NCBI GenBank assembly: GCA_019187495.1
Contig: JABAQN010000012.1
Coordinates: 1-40,750 of the forward strand
DNA: 40,750 bases
From: Steroidobacteraceae bacterium
Lineage (GTDB): Bacteria > Pseudomonadota > Gammaproteobacteria > Steroidobacterales > Steroidobacteraceae
Reading direction: 5' to 3'
Below are positions 32,145-40,750 of the stretch, in pieces. Position 1 is the stretch's first letter, and each line of letters opens with the position of its first letter. Both the position numbers and the translations under genes were made by a program. Below the pieces are notes generated by a model. The model had not been told where the DNA came from, made no database searches, and was given only the letters and a program-made list of their open reading frames with translations.

Positions 32145-34322
32145 ATGGACTACGCGTCTTCGCTCCTGGGACTGCTTCCCGGCGCAAGGCGCACTCCGGG
32201 CCTTCGCGACCTGCTCGCGCAGGTCGCCACCTACCTCCCGCCCGCCGAAGTCGAGCGCATCCGCGAAGCCGCGGAATTCGGCGCCACGGCCCACAAGGGC
32301 CAGAAGCGCCTGTCGGGCGAGCCCTATATCGCCCACCCGGTCGCCGCGGCCGACATCCTCGCCGACCTGCATCTCGACGCCGACACGATCGTGGCGGCGA
32401 TCCTGCACGACGTGATCGAGGACACCCCGATCGCGAAGGAGCAGCTCGCCGAGCGCTTCGGCACCGCGGTCGCCGAGATCGTGGACGGTGTCACCAAGCT
32501 CGACCAGATCAAGTTCAAGAACCGCGAGGAGGCGCAGGCCGAGAGCTTCCGCAAGATGCTGCTCGCGATGGTGCGCGACCTGCGCGTGATCCTCGTCAAG
32601 CTCGCCGATCGCACGCACAACATGCGCACGATCGATGCGATGGCGCCGGCGCGCCGGCGCGCGATCGCGCGCGAGACGCTCGAGATCTACGCGCCGATCG
32701 CCGAGCGGCTCGGCCTCTACAGCCTGAAGCTCGAGCTCGAGGACCTCGGCTTCCAGGCCGCGCACCCGCAGCGCTACCGCGTGCTCGAGCGTGCGGTGCG
32801 GCGGGCACGCGGCAACCAGAAGGAGTTCCTCGGCAAGATCGCCGCGCAGCTGCGCACCGCGTTCGAGAAGGCGGGCATCGCCGCGAAGGTCGAGACGCGC
32901 GAGAAGCACCTCTACAGCATCTACCGCAAGATGCAGAGGAAGCGCGCGACGCTCGCCGATATCGTCGATGTGTACGGCCTCAGGATCATCGTCGACACGG
33001 TCGACACGACCTATCGCGCGCTCGGCGTCGTGCATGGTGTCTACAAGCCGATGCCCGGGCGCTTCAAGGATTACATCGCGATTCCGCGCGTGAACGGCTA
33101 CCAGTCGCTGCACACGACGCTGTTCGGCCCGAACGGCGTGCCGATCGAGGTGCAGATCCGCACGGCCGACATGCACGTGGTCGCCGAGTCCGGCATCGCC
33201 GCGCACTGGAAGTACAAGGCGGGCGACAAGAGCGTCGCGCAGCGCGAGCGCACGCGCGAGTGGCTGTCGAACCTCGTCGAAATGCAGGGCGAGGGCAGCA
33301 GCGAGGAGTTCCTCGAGAGCGTCAAGGTCGATCTGTTTCCCGACAAGGTGTACGTGTTCACGCCGAAGGGCGAGATCCTGCGCCTGCCGAGCGGAGCGAC
33401 CGTGGTCGACTTCGCCTACGCCGTGCACACCGGCGTCGGCAACCGCTGCGTCGCCGCCAAGGTGGACCGGCGCCTCGCGCCGCTGCGCACCGTGCTCAGG
33501 AACGGCCAGACGGTCGAGATCATCACGGCAAAGGGCGCGATGCCGAACCCGGCGTGGGTCAACTTCGTCGCCACCGCCAAGGCACGCAGCGCGATCCGCC
33601 AGTACCTGCGGGGCCTGCGCCGCTCCGAGGCGATCGAACTCGGTTCGCGACTGCTGACCCAGGGGCTCGCCGAGTTCAAGACTTCGCTCGAGGATGTGAC
33701 GCCGGCGGCGATGCAGGCGGCGCTCGGCGAGCTCGGCATGAAGGACCGCGACGAGCTGTTCGAAAAGATCGGCCTCGGCGAGCGCCTCGCGCCGCTGATC
33801 GCGCGCCGCCTGCTGCCGGGCGCCGCCGAAGTGGAGGAAGGTGGCGTGGCGCCGCCGATCGCGATCGCGGGAACCGAGGGGCTGCTCGTCAGCTATGCGC
33901 GCTGCTGCTTCCCGATCCCGAATGATCCGATCATCGCGTACCTGTCGGCCGGCCGCGGCATCGTCGTGCATCGCGAGGGCTGCGTGAACGTCGAGGATTA
34001 CCGCAAGCACCCGGAGAAGTGGCTGCCGGTGGTCTGGGAGGCGAAGGTCGAGCGGCAGTTCGTTTCGCAGATCCGCGTCGACGTCGTCAACCGGCTCGGC
34101 GTGCTCGCGGCGGTCGCGGCCGCGATCTCGACCACGGAGACCAACATCGACCATGTGTCGATCGAGGAGCGCGACAGCGAGCTGACCGTGCTGATGTTCG
34201 AGGTGCGGGTGCGCGATCGCAAGCACCTCGCCGGGCTGATGCGCACGATCCGGCGCATGCCCGACGTGCTGCGGGTTAGTCGTACAATCGCCGCTCACTC
34301 ACAAGGCAAGGCCCGCACATGA
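32145..34322 (+). CDS. spoT: Bifunctional (p)ppGpp synthetase/hydrolase SpoT
   Basis: A 725-aa RSH enzyme that makes and degrades the stringent-response alarmone. The N-terminal HD hydrolase is intact (TAHKGQ with His50, then LHDVIEDT with His88-Asp89). The synthetase region has [16 protein letters not shown] and [19 protein letters not shown] domain follows (about 405-465, [20 protein letters not shown]), then a helical/zinc-finger-like region with [11 protein letters not shown], and a C-terminal ACT domain. Length and order match E. coli SpoT (about 700 aa). The stop overlaps ridA by ATGA. Confidence 0.96.
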   Translation: MDYASSLLGLLPGARRTPGLRDLLAQVATYLPPAEVERIREAAEFGATAHKGQKRLSGEPYIAHPVAAADILADLHLDADTIVAAILHDVIEDTPIAKEQLAERFGTAVAEIVDGVTKLDQIKFKNREEAQAESFRKMLLAMVRDLRVILVKLADRTHNMRTIDAMAPARRRAIARETLEIYAPIAERLGLYSLKLELEDLGFQAAHPQRYRVLERAVRRARGNQKEFLGKIAAQLRTAFEKAGIAAKVETREKHLYSIYRKMQRKRATLADIVDVYGLRIIVDTVDTTYRALGVVHGVYKPMPGRFKDYIAIPRVNGYQSLHTTLFGPNGVPIEVQIRTADMHVVAESGIAAHWKYKAGDKSVAQRERTREWLSNLVEMQGEGSSEEFLESVKVDLFPDKVYVFTPKGEILRLPSGATVVDFAYAVHTGVGNRCVAAKVDRRLAPLRTVLRNGQTVEIITAKGAMPNPAWVNFVATAKARSAIRQYLRGLRRSEAIELGSRLLTQGLAEFKTSLEDVTPAAMQAALGELGMKDRDELFEKIGLGERLAPLIARRLLPGAAEVEEGGVAPPIAIAGTEGLLVSYARCCFPIPNDPIIAYLSAGRGIVVHREGCVNVEDYRKHPEKWLPVVWEAKVERQFVSQIRVDVVNRLGVLAAVAAAISTTETNIDHVSIEERDSELTVLMFEVRVRDRKHLAGLMRTIRRMPDVLRVSRTIAAHSQGKART

Positions 34323-34702
34323 CCCGCAGGATCATCCACACCGACAAGGCACCCCAGGCGATCGGCACGTATTCGCAGGCGGTGCGCGCCGGCGACACGG
34401 TCTACATTTCCGGCCAGATCCCGTTCGATCCTGCGACCGGCAAGCTGATCGAAGGGGACATCGACGCGGAGATCCGTCGCTGCTTCGAGAACCTGAAGGC
34501 GATCGCGGAGGCCGCGGGCGCGGGCCTCGATCGCGCGGTGAAGTTCACGGTGTTCCTCACCGACCTCGCGCACTTCGCCACGGTCAACGAAATCATGGCG
34601 ACCTTCGTCGACAAGCCCTATCCGGCGCGCGCGGCGATCGGCGTTGCGCAGCTGCCGAAGGGTGCGCGCGTCGAGGTCGAGTGCGTGCTGCATCTCGGTT
34701 GA
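34319..34702 (+). CDS. ridA: RidA enamine/imine deaminase
   Basis: Hydrolyses reactive 2-aminoacrylate and related enamines made by PLP enzymes. The 127-aa product has [20 protein letters not shown] at the N-terminus and [19 protein letters not shown] at the end, with the family's conserved Arg in [11 protein letters not shown]. It overlaps spoT by 4 bp and the start of recG by up to 22 bp, so translation of the three is probably coupled. Confidence 0.96.
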   Translation: MTRRIIHTDKAPQAIGTYSQAVRAGDTVYISGQIPFDPATGKLIEGDIDAEIRRCFENLKAIAEAAGAGLDRAVKFTVFLTDLAHFATVNEIMATFVDKPYPARAAIGVAQLPKGARVEVECVLHLG

Positions 34703-36777
34703 CCGCCGCCGAGCAGCGTCCGGTCACGGCGCTGCGCGGGGTCGGGCCGGCCCTCGCGGAGCGCTTGCAGCATCTCGGCGTCGCGCAGGTCCAGGACTTG
34801 CTGTTCGTGCTGCCGCGCACCTACGAGGACCGCACGCGCACGGTGCCGATCGGCGCACTCGCGCCCGGCATGCGCGCGGTGATCGAGGGCGAGGTGCAGC
34901 TCACCGAGGTCGCGTTCCGGCGCCGCCGGCAGCTGCTCTCGCGGCTCGCCGACGGCTCGGGCCACGTGACGCTGCGTTTCTTCCACTTCTCGGCGAGCCA
35001 GCAGGCGGGCCTCGCGCGGGGCACGCGCCTGCGCTGCTTCGGCGAAGTGCGCCGCGGGCCGCTCGGGCTCGAACTCGTGCATCCCGAATACCGGCGCATC
35101 GCGGCCGAGGGGGAGGCGCTCGAGGAAACGCTGACCCCGATCTACCCGACCACCGAAGGCGTCGCGCAGGCGCGGCTGCGCTCGCTCATCGCGCAGGCGC
35201 TCGGCGAGCTGCACACGGCGGGCGTACGCGACTGGCTGCCCGGCAGCGTGCTCGCATCGCTGCAGATGCCCTCGCTCGCACGCTCGCTCGAGTACGTGCA
35301 TCGCCCGCCGCGCGATGCGCGCCTCGACGTGCTCGCCGCCGGCCGTCATCCCGCGCAGCGGCGACTCGCGTTCGAGGAACTGCTCGCGCACCAGCTCGCG
35401 CTGACGCTCGTCAAGCACACGCTGCAGGCGGCGCCCGCCGCGGCGCTCCACGACCCGGCTGGCCTCGAGGCACGGCTGGTCGGGGCGCTGCCGTTCGCAC
35501 TCACCGGCGCGCAGCGCCGCGCGCTCGCGGAGATCGATGCGGACCTCGGCGCGGCGCGCCCGATGGTGCGTCTCGTGCAGGGCGATGTCGGCTGCGGCAA
35601 GACCGTGCTCGCCGCGGCGGCGGCCGCGCGCGCCGTCGGCAGCGGCGCACAGGCGGCGCTGATGGCGCCGACCGAGCTGCTCGCCGAGCAGCACTGGCGC
35701 AGCTTCGATGCCTGGTTTCGTCCGCTCGGCCTGCCGGTCGCGCATCTGCACGGTTCGCTCCCCGCGCGCGCGCGGCGCAGCGCGCTCGAGACGATCGCCT
35801 CGGGCGACGTCGCGCTGATCGTCGGCACCCATGCGCTCTTCCAGGAGGGCATCGAGTTCGCCCGGCTCGCGCTCGTGATCGTCGATGAGCAACACCGCTT
35901 CGGCGTGCAGCAGCGGCTCGCGCTCAAGGAGAAGGGCGATCGCGCCGGCGAAACGCCGCACCAGTTGATCATGACGGCGACGCCGATACCGCGCACGCTC
36001 GCGATGACCGCGTTCGCCGATCTCGATGTCTCGGTGATCGACGAGCTGCCGCCGGGGCGCCTGCCGGTGCGCACCGTGGCACTCGCGGAAGAGCGCCGCG
36101 CCGAAGTGGTCGCGCGCATCGAGTCCGCCTGCCGCGAGGGCCGGCAGGCGTACTGGGTCTGTCCGCTGATCGAGGAATCGGATGAGTTGCGCTGCCAGGC
36201 GGCCGAGGAGACCGCGGCACAGCTCGCGCAAGCGCTGCCCGGCGTGCGCGTCGGCATCGTGCACGGCCGGATGCCGCCGGCGAAGAAGGAGCAGGCGATG
36301 GCCGCGTTCAAGTCGGGCCGCCTGCAGTTGCTCGTCGCGACGACCGTGATCGAAGTCGGCGTCGATGTGCCGAACGCGACGCTGATGGTGATCGAGAACG
36401 CGGAGCGAATGGGGCTCGCCCAGCTGCACCAGTTGCGCGGACGAGTGGGCCGCGGCGCCGGGGCGAGCACCTGCGTGCTCCTCTACCGCCGGCCGCTGTC
36501 GCCGATCGCCCGCGAGCGGCTCGCCGCGATCCGTGAATCGAACGACGGCTTCGCGATCGCGCAGCGCGATCTCGAGTTGCGCGGCCCGGGCGAACTCCTC
36601 GGCACACGCCAGACGGGGCTCGCGCAGCTGCGGGTCGCCGATCTCGCGCGCGATTCGGACCTGTTGCCGCGGGTACAGCGCGCCGCCGAAGTGATCCTGG
36701 CCGATCACCCCGATATCATTGCGCCGCTCGCGGCGCGCTGGATCGGCGATGGCGAGCGTTACGGCAGCGTGGGATGA
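34681..36777 (+). CDS. recG: ATP-dependent DNA helicase RecG
   Basis: A 698-aa branch-migration helicase that reverses stalled forks and processes Holliday junctions. The N-terminal wedge/OB domain covers about 1-230, followed by helicase domains with Walker A GDVGCGKT (301-308), DEQH (402-405), [11 protein letters not shown] and [12 protein letters not shown]. Two starts are possible: GTG 34681, which overlaps ridA by 22 bp, and TTG 34699, which overlaps the ridA stop as TTGA. No ATG gives a full-length wedge domain. I list the longer form because GAGG precedes it. The gene ends 7 bp before a heptamer repeat array. Confidence 0.95.
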   Translation: MRAASRLTAAEQRPVTALRGVGPALAERLQHLGVAQVQDLLFVLPRTYEDRTRTVPIGALAPGMRAVIEGEVQLTEVAFRRRRQLLSRLADGSGHVTLRFFHFSASQQAGLARGTRLRCFGEVRRGPLGLELVHPEYRRIAAEGEALEETLTPIYPTTEGVAQARLRSLIAQALGELHTAGVRDWLPGSVLASLQMPSLARSLEYVHRPPRDARLDVLAAGRHPAQRRLAFEELLAHQLALTLVKHTLQAAPAAALHDPAGLEARLVGALPFALTGAQRRALAEIDADLGAARPMVRLVQGDVGCGKTVLAAAAAARAVGSGAQAALMAPTELLAEQHWRSFDAWFRPLGLPVAHLHGSLPARARRSALETIASGDVALIVGTHALFQEGIEFARLALVIVDEQHRFGVQQRLALKEKGDRAGETPHQLIMTATPIPRTLAMTAFADLDVSVIDELPPGRLPVRTVALAEERRAEVVARIESACREGRQAYWVCPLIEESDELRCQAAEETAAQLAQALPGVRVGIVHGRMPPAKKEQAMAAFKSGRLQLLVATTVIEVGVDVPNATLMVIENAERMGLAQLHQLRGRVGRGAGASTCVLLYRRPLSPIARERLAAIRESNDGFAIAQRDLELRGPGELLGTRQTGLAQLRVADLARDSDLLPRVQRAAEVILADHPDIIAPLAARWIGDGERYGSVG

Positions 36778-36784
36778 CACAGAT

Positions 36785-36819
36785 GGCGGGCGTCGAACAG
36801 CGGGTGGCGGGTCGCCAGA
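36785..36819 (+). repeat. Five-unit heptamer array after recG
   Basis: Units are GGCGGGC, GTCGAAC, AGCGGGT, GGCGGGT, CGCCAGA. The array begins 8 bases past the recG stop and ends 16 bases before the ubiC start. It shares unit types with the three arrays in the left part of the window. Confidence 0.6.
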
Positions 36820-36835
36820 GCGGAAAAGAGGGCGC

Positions 36836-37402
36836 GTGAGCGGGATCGCGGCGACATCGACGACACCGGCACTGTGGCTGCCGGCCGAAGCGCTCGGCTG
36901 CTACGAGGGCGACGTGCAGCTGCGCTCGTGGCTCACGACGCCGGGACTCCTGACCGAACGCGTGCGCGCCGCGACCGGCGCGGCATTCCGCCTCGAGGTG
37001 TTCGCGGAGGATGCGCGGCATGGCGAACATCGCCGCGCGATCGTGCTCGGGACGCGCACGGCGCCCTGGATCTACGCGGAGACGACGATTCCCGATGAAA
37101 CGCTCGCCCGGCATCCCTGGCTCGGCCGCATGGGCGAAGTCTCGCTCGGCGAGACGCTCGCGGCGCATGGTGGCGTGACCCGATCGGGGTTCGCCTACGC
37201 GCGCCTGACCGCCGATGTGCCGCTCGTTGCGCGCGCGCGCGCCTGCGGAGGCGATGCGGCGGCAGCGCTCTGGGTACGACGATCGGAATTTTCCCTGCAG
37301 GGTGCGCTGCTCACGGTACAGGAAGTCTTCCTGCCCGGCATCGGCCGCGCAGGCCTCGAAGCGGTTGCTGCCGCGCCCACAGGCGCACGGCCGGTCCCGT
37401 GA
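36836..37402 (+). CDS. ubiC: Chorismate pyruvate-lyase
   Basis: Converts chorismate to 4-hydroxybenzoate and pyruvate, the first committed step of ubiquinone synthesis. The 188-aa protein has the signature VRRSEFSLQGALLTVQEVFL near the C-terminus and REV-like strands in the middle typical of the UbiC fold. The GTG at 36836 has AGAGG upstream; the longer frame reads through the repeat array and recG and is rejected. Its TGA overlaps the GTG of ubiA (GTGA), so substrate and next enzyme are made together. Confidence 0.92.
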   Translation: MSGIAATSTTPALWLPAEALGCYEGDVQLRSWLTTPGLLTERVRAATGAAFRLEVFAEDARHGEHRRAIVLGTRTAPWIYAETTIPDETLARHPWLGRMGEVSLGETLAAHGGVTRSGFAYARLTADVPLVARARACGGDAAAALWVRRSEFSLQGALLTVQEVFLPGIGRAGLEAVAAAPTGARPVP

Positions 37403-38277
37403 CGGCCACGAGCCTCGCGCGCCGGATCGAGGCGTACGCGCAGTTGATGCGCTTCGACCGTCCGATCGGCACGTGGCTCCTCCTGTGGCCGGTGCTGTGG
37501 GCGCTGTGGATCGCGGGCGCGGGACGCCCGCCCGCGCGGGTGCTCATCATCTTCGTGCTGGGCGTCGTCGTGATGCGCGCCGCGGGCTGCGTGATCAACG
37601 ATTTCGCCGATCGTGACATCGACCCGCAGGTCAAGCGCACGCGCGATCGCCCGCTCGCCGCACGGCGGGTCTCGCCGCAGGAAGCGATCGTGCTGTTCCT
37701 CGTGCTGATCGCGATTGCGCTCGCGCTCGTGACGCGGCTCGATCCGCTCACCATCAAGCTGTCGGTGGTCGGCGCGCTGCTCACGGTCAGCTATCCGCTG
37801 ATGAAGCGCTGGTTCCCGCTGCCGCAGTTCTATCTCGGGCTGTCATTCGGCGGCTGGGGCATCCCGATGGCGTTCGCCGCGGTGCTCGGCGGCATCCCGC
37901 GGGTGGGCTGGGTGCTGTTCCTCGCCGCGGTGCTGTGGGCGATGGTGTTCGACACGATCTACGCGATGATCGACCGCGACGACGACCTCAAGCTCGGCGT
38001 GAAATCGAGCGCGATCCTGTTCGCGGACATGGACCGGCTCATCATCGGTGCGATGCAGGCGATGATGCTGTTCGCGCTGTACCTCGCGGGCCGCAGCATG
38101 GAATTCGGCCCGTGGTACCGGGCGGGCCTCATAGCCGCCGCGCTGTTTTTCGCGTGGCAGCAGTGGCTGATCCGCCGGCGCGAGCCGCCCGCGTGCATGC
38201 GGGCGTTCCTGAACAACAACTATGTGGGTCTCGTGATCTTCATCGGCATCCTGCTCGATCACGTCTACCGCGGCTGA
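37399..38277 (+). CDS. ubiA: 4-hydroxybenzoate polyprenyltransferase
   Basis: An integral membrane enzyme of 292 aa that attaches the polyprenyl chain to 4-hydroxybenzoate. The two Asp-rich Mg2+/diphosphate motifs are present: NDFADRDID (residues 67-75) in the first and DTIYAMIDRDDDLK in the second. About eight to nine hydrophobic helices fill the rest. The start is a GTG overlapping the ubiC stop. The last 435 bp are overlapped antisense by the open frame of comF. Confidence 0.95.
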   Translation: MTATSLARRIEAYAQLMRFDRPIGTWLLLWPVLWALWIAGAGRPPARVLIIFVLGVVVMRAAGCVINDFADRDIDPQVKRTRDRPLAARRVSPQEAIVLFLVLIAIALALVTRLDPLTIKLSVVGALLTVSYPLMKRWFPLPQFYLGLSFGGWGIPMAFAAVLGGIPRVGWVLFLAAVLWAMVFDTIYAMIDRDDDLKLGVKSSAILFADMDRLIIGAMQAMMLFALYLAGRSMEFGPWYRAGLIAAALFFAWQQWLIRRREPPACMRAFLNNNYVGLVIFIGILLDHVYRG

Positions 38278-38988
38278 AGCCGGCGGCAACTCCGCGCGCG
38301 CCGCGACCCACAACTCGACTTCCCGGGCGCCGGCGCCCAGCAGCACCCGCGTCGCCTCCCGTGCCGTGCTGCCGGTCGTGAGGACATCATCGACGAGCGC
38401 CACGCGTAGCCCGGCGAGTCGCGCGCCCGGCCGCGCGCGGAATGCGCCGACGACATTGCCCGCACGCGCCGCGCCGCGCAGGTGGCTTTGCTCGGCGGTC
38501 GCCCGGCAACGCTCGAGCGAGCGCGGCGCGAACGGCAGGGCGAGCGCACGGGCAGCGTACTGCGCGATCACCGCTGCCTGGTTGAAGCCGCGCTCGACGA
38601 GGCGCGCGCGATGCAGCGGCACTGGCAGCACGAGATCGGGGAGTGGCGATGCGAGCGCCTGTCGCTCGCGCGCCAGCAGCACGGCGAGCAGGCGCCCCGC
38701 CGCGAGCTCGCGCTCGAACTTGAGCGCGCGCACGCAGTGATCGACCGGGAAGGCGTAACGGAAGGGCGCCACGACGATGCGCCACGGCTCCGCTGCCCGG
38801 GGCACGCTCGGCGCCCGGGGGAGGTCGCGTTCACACGCTTCGCACAGATCGAGGGAGACGCTCCCCAAGGGCGCACGCCCCACCTGCAGGATGCGACCTT
38901 GGGCGCCGCAGAAGAAACAGGTGGGTGGCAGGCAGAAGCGCAGCATCGCCTGCGCCGCTCGCTCGATCGTCGACTTCAGAAGCGCCAT
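37843..38988 (-). CDS. comF: ComF-family phosphoribosyltransferase with long antisense tail
   Basis: The N-terminal part is a normal ComF protein: a double-zinc-ribbon with Cys24, Cys27, Cys49 and Cys52, a type I PRTase domain, and the PRPP loop VALVDDVLTTGST (196-208). ComF is needed for DNA uptake in competent bacteria and is linked to type IV pili. The domain ends near residue 231, but there is no stop until 37843. The frame gives 381 aa, with residues from about 238 on antisense to ubiA. Either the tail is real, or a stop was lost by mutation or sequencing error. An ATG at 39021 is an alternative start. Divergent from bioB. Confidence 0.8.
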   Translation of the reverse strand: MALLKSTIERAAQAMLRFCLPPTCFFCGAQGRILQVGRAPLGSVSLDLCEACERDLPRAPSVPRAAEPWRIVVAPFRYAFPVDHCVRALKFERELAAGRLLAVLLARERQALASPLPDLVLPVPLHRARLVERGFNQAAVIAQYAARALALPFAPRSLERCRATAEQSHLRGAARAGNVVGAFRARPGARLAGLRVALVDDVLTTGSTAREATRVLLGAGAREVELWVAARAELPPASAAVDVIEQDADEDHETHIVVVQERPHARGRLAPADQPLLPREKQRGGYEARPVPRAEFHAAAREVQREQHHRLHRTDDEPVHVREQDRARFHAELEVVVAVDHRVDRVEHHRPQHRGEEQHPAHPRDAAEHRGERHRDAPAAE

Positions 38989-38992
38989 ACGG

Positions 38993-39021
38993 TTGACAGA
39001 CGAGTGCGCGACCGTGACCAT
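38993..39021 (+). promoter_or_regulatory. Possible bioB promoter
   Basis: A consensus -35 TTGACA at 38993-38998 is followed 17 bp later by a weak GACCAT. It lies about 70 bp upstream of bioB, in the bioB/comF divergent region. I found no clear BirA-type dyad. Confidence 0.3.
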
Positions 39022-39089
39022 GGGAAAAGTCTCGCGGCCGGCGGCGCACCCGTCATGCCGCAAAAGCACGTCATTTGCGTGGAAATGCG

Positions 39090-40052
39090 ATGAACTGGAC
39101 GACAACCCAGGTAGAACAGCTTTTTTCGCTGCCGCTCTTCGACCTGCTGTTTGCCGCTCAGCAGGTGCATCGAAAGCACCATGACCCGGGGGCCGTCCAG
39201 CTCTCCACGCTGCTGTCGATCAAAACGGGCGCGTGCCCGGAGGACTGCGCCTACTGCCCGCAAAGCATCCACCATGACACCGGCGTCGAGCGAACCGGGT
39301 TGCTGCCGCTCGAGGAGGTCCTCGTGCGGGCGCGCGCGGCGCGGGACGCCGGCGCCACGCGCTTCTGCATGGGCGCCGCGTACCGCTCACCGAAACCGAA
39401 GGATCTCGAGCGCGTGAAAGCCATGGTGCGCGAGGTGCGCGCGCTCGGGCTCGAGACCTGCGCGACGCTCGGCATGCTGACGCCTGCGCAGGCCCGGGAG
39501 CTGAAGGAAGCAGGCCTCGATTACTACAACCACAACCTCGACACTTCGGCCGACTTCTACGCCGGGATCATCACGACGCGTCGTTACGAGGACCGGCTCG
39601 ACACGCTCGCGGCCGTGCGCGACGCGGGCTTGCGCGTCTGCTGTGGCGGCATCATCGGCATGGGCGAGACCGTCCGCGACCGCGCCTCGCTGCTCGTGGC
39701 GCTCGCGAGCCTGCCCGTCCCACCCGAGAGCGTGCCGATCAACCGGCTGGTCGCGGTCCCCGGCACGCCGCTCGCCGACGCGCCCGCGATCGATCCATTC
39801 GATTTCGTGCGCACCATCGCCGTCGCGCGCATCGTGCTGCCGCGCGCGACACTGCGCCTGTCGGCGGGGCGTGACACCATGAGCGACGAACTGCAGGCCC
39901 TGTGCCTGCTCGCCGGCGCGGGCTCCATCTTCTACGGGGAAAAGCTCCTCACCACGGGCAATCCGGACGTCGATCGCGATCGACGCCTGCTCGAGCGGCT
40001 CGGGCTCGCGCCACAGCGCGCGGGTACACTGCCGCGCGATGCCGCCGCCTGA
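39090..40052 (+). CDS. bioB: Biotin synthase
   Basis: A radical SAM enzyme that inserts sulfur into dethiobiotin. The 320-aa protein has Cys49, Cys53 and Cys56 in CPEDCAYC for the 4Fe-4S cluster. The Cys residues and the Arg that hold the 2Fe-2S cluster appear downstream ([27 protein letters not shown]). The ATG at 39090 has GGAAA 6 nt upstream; a TTG five codons earlier is less likely. It overlaps bioC by 14 bp and begins the biotin operon. Confidence 0.96.
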   Translation: MNWTTTQVEQLFSLPLFDLLFAAQQVHRKHHDPGAVQLSTLLSIKTGACPEDCAYCPQSIHHDTGVERTGLLPLEEVLVRARAARDAGATRFCMGAAYRSPKPKDLERVKAMVREVRALGLETCATLGMLTPAQARELKEAGLDYYNHNLDTSADFYAGIITTRRYEDRLDTLAAVRDAGLRVCCGGIIGMGETVRDRASLLVALASLPVPPESVPINRLVAVPGTPLADAPAIDPFDFVRTIAVARIVLPRATLRLSAGRDTMSDELQALCLLAGAGSIFYGEKLLTTGNPDVDRDRRLLERLGLAPQRAGTLPRDAAA

Positions 40053-40750
40053 ATTCATTCGCCGCGCACCGCCACCCGGCGCGCCCGCCGGTACGCTCGA
40101 TCGCCGCGCCGTCGCGCGTCATTTCGCGCGCGCCGCGCGGCGTTACGACGAGGCCGCCGCACCGCTGCAGGAAGTGCGCACCGAACTGCTCTCGCGCCTC
40201 GACTACTTCGGCCTCGCGCCGCGCATCGTGCTCGACCTCGGCGCAGGGACCGGGCAGGGCGCGCGGGCGTTGCGGCGGCGCTTTCGCGACTCGCTGGTGA
40301 TCGCGCTCGACGTCGTTCCCGAGATGATGCGCATGGCGGCGCGCCAGGCGCGCTGGCCGCACCGTTTCGCACGCGTCGTCGGCAACGCGTGCGCATTGCC
40401 GCTCGCGGACGCGAGCTGCGACCTGGTCGTCGCGAATCTCGCGCTCGAATGGTGCGGCGAGACCGATCCCGCGCTCGCGGAAGTCCATCGCGTGCTGAAG
40501 CCGCGCGGCGTGTTCCTCTTCAGTACCCCCGGAACGGGGACTTTGCGCGAGCTGCGGGAGAGCTGGGCGACCGCAGACCGGTCAGCCCGCGTACATGTTT
40601 TCCCCGACATGCACGACCTCGGGAGCGCGCTCGCGCGCGCCGGATTCGCCGAACCCGTGCTCGATGTGCAGACTTACACGCACGGCTTCGACTCACTGCG
40701 CGCCCTCGGCGAGGCGCTGCGTGGCGCGGGCGCGGGCAATGCGCACGCGG
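40039..40750 (+). CDS. bioC: Malonyl-ACP O-methyltransferase BioC, 3' end beyond the window
   Basis: An open frame from ATG 40039 to the window edge gives 237 codons. It has the SAM motif [11 protein letters not shown] (residues 64-74), [12 protein letters not shown] after it, and [10 protein letters not shown] with the partner loop typical of BioC. BioC methylates malonyl-ACP so that fatty acid synthesis can make pimelate. The start lies within the last codons of bioB, so the two are probably coupled. The C-terminus is not visible. The frame has no stop in the window, so methods that need one would miss it. Confidence 0.9.
   Translation, partial: MPPPEFIRRAPPPGAPAGTLDRRAVARHFARAARRYDEAAAPLQEVRTELLSRLDYFGLAPRIVLDLGAGTGQGARALRRRFRDSLVIALDVVPEMMRMAARQARWPHRFARVVGNACALPLADASCDLVVANLALEWCGETDPALAEVHRVLKPRGVFLFSTPGTGTLRELRESWATADRSARVHVFPDMHDLGSALARAGFAEPVLDVQTYTHGFDSLRALGEALRGAGAGNAHA

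Noticed and set aside
1..40750. CRISPR arrays, tRNA or rRNA genes
   Set aside because: No regularly spaced repeats of suitable length and no recognisable tRNA T-loop/acceptor pattern or rRNA segment was seen on either strand.

Overview
The window is GC-rich chromosomal DNA of a gammaproteobacterium, probably from the Xanthomonadales or a neighbouring order. The evidence is gene order: a pilM-like start divergent from the class A penicillin-binding protein gene; hemW-rdgB-rph-PP2C facing yicC; gmk-rpoZ-spoT-ridA-recG; ubiC-ubiA; and bioB-bioC. Short 7-bp-unit arrays of a kind I associate with Xanthomonadaceae intergenic DNA occur four times. No rRNA, tRNA or CRISPR array was seen.

Layout. 1-443: divergent control region holding the first codons of a probable pilM (minus strand), a very clear cyclic-di-GMP-I (GEMM) riboswitch in its leader, and a palindrome over the promoter. 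444-13124: housekeeping genes (PBP1A, an unknown protein, an APC permease, citrate synthase, an M48 protease, ribosomal protein L31, hemW, rdgB, rph, a PP2C phosphatase, yicC). The rpmE upstream region carries a small cluster of DnaA-box-like sites.

13104-27185: a 14-kb integrative island in the 3' end of yicC. A 26-bp perfect direct repeat of the yicC end marks both edges. Clusters of GTAGCT motifs, which look like integrase arm sites, lie just inside each edge. The island encodes a P4-type integrase, a DUF488 protein with a usual partner-type gene, a MobC-like protein with a nic-like site but no relaxase, an AlpA-type regulator, an unknown protein, a type I restriction-modification operon with a reverse transcriptase gene inserted between hsdS and hsdR, and a divergent DUF4143 ATPase. 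The reverse transcriptase overlaps hsdS by ATGA and its stop codon abuts the hsdR start. It is therefore built into the translational relay of the restriction operon, and this is the best candidate here for an undescribed composite defence system.

27186-28885: a hipBA toxin-antitoxin module with three HipB-type operators, closed by a third, diverged copy of the yicC end. The yicC 3' end thus carries a tandem array: island, then hipBA cassette. 28898-30085: an AbiEii-like nucleotidyltransferase with an XRE-type antitoxin, from a promoter that predicts a leaderless mRNA. 30319-31112: a small membrane protein and a flavodoxin-like protein.

31167-40750: housekeeping genes resume with gmk, rpoZ, spoT, ridA and recG (GMP synthesis, RNA polymerase omega, ppGpp, enamine deaminase, fork rescue), then ubiC-ubiA (ubiquinone), comF on the opposite strand with a long antisense tail over ubiA, and bioB-bioC (biotin), the last cut by the window edge. 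All coordinates and motifs were read by eye; family names rest on recognised motifs, not on searches.
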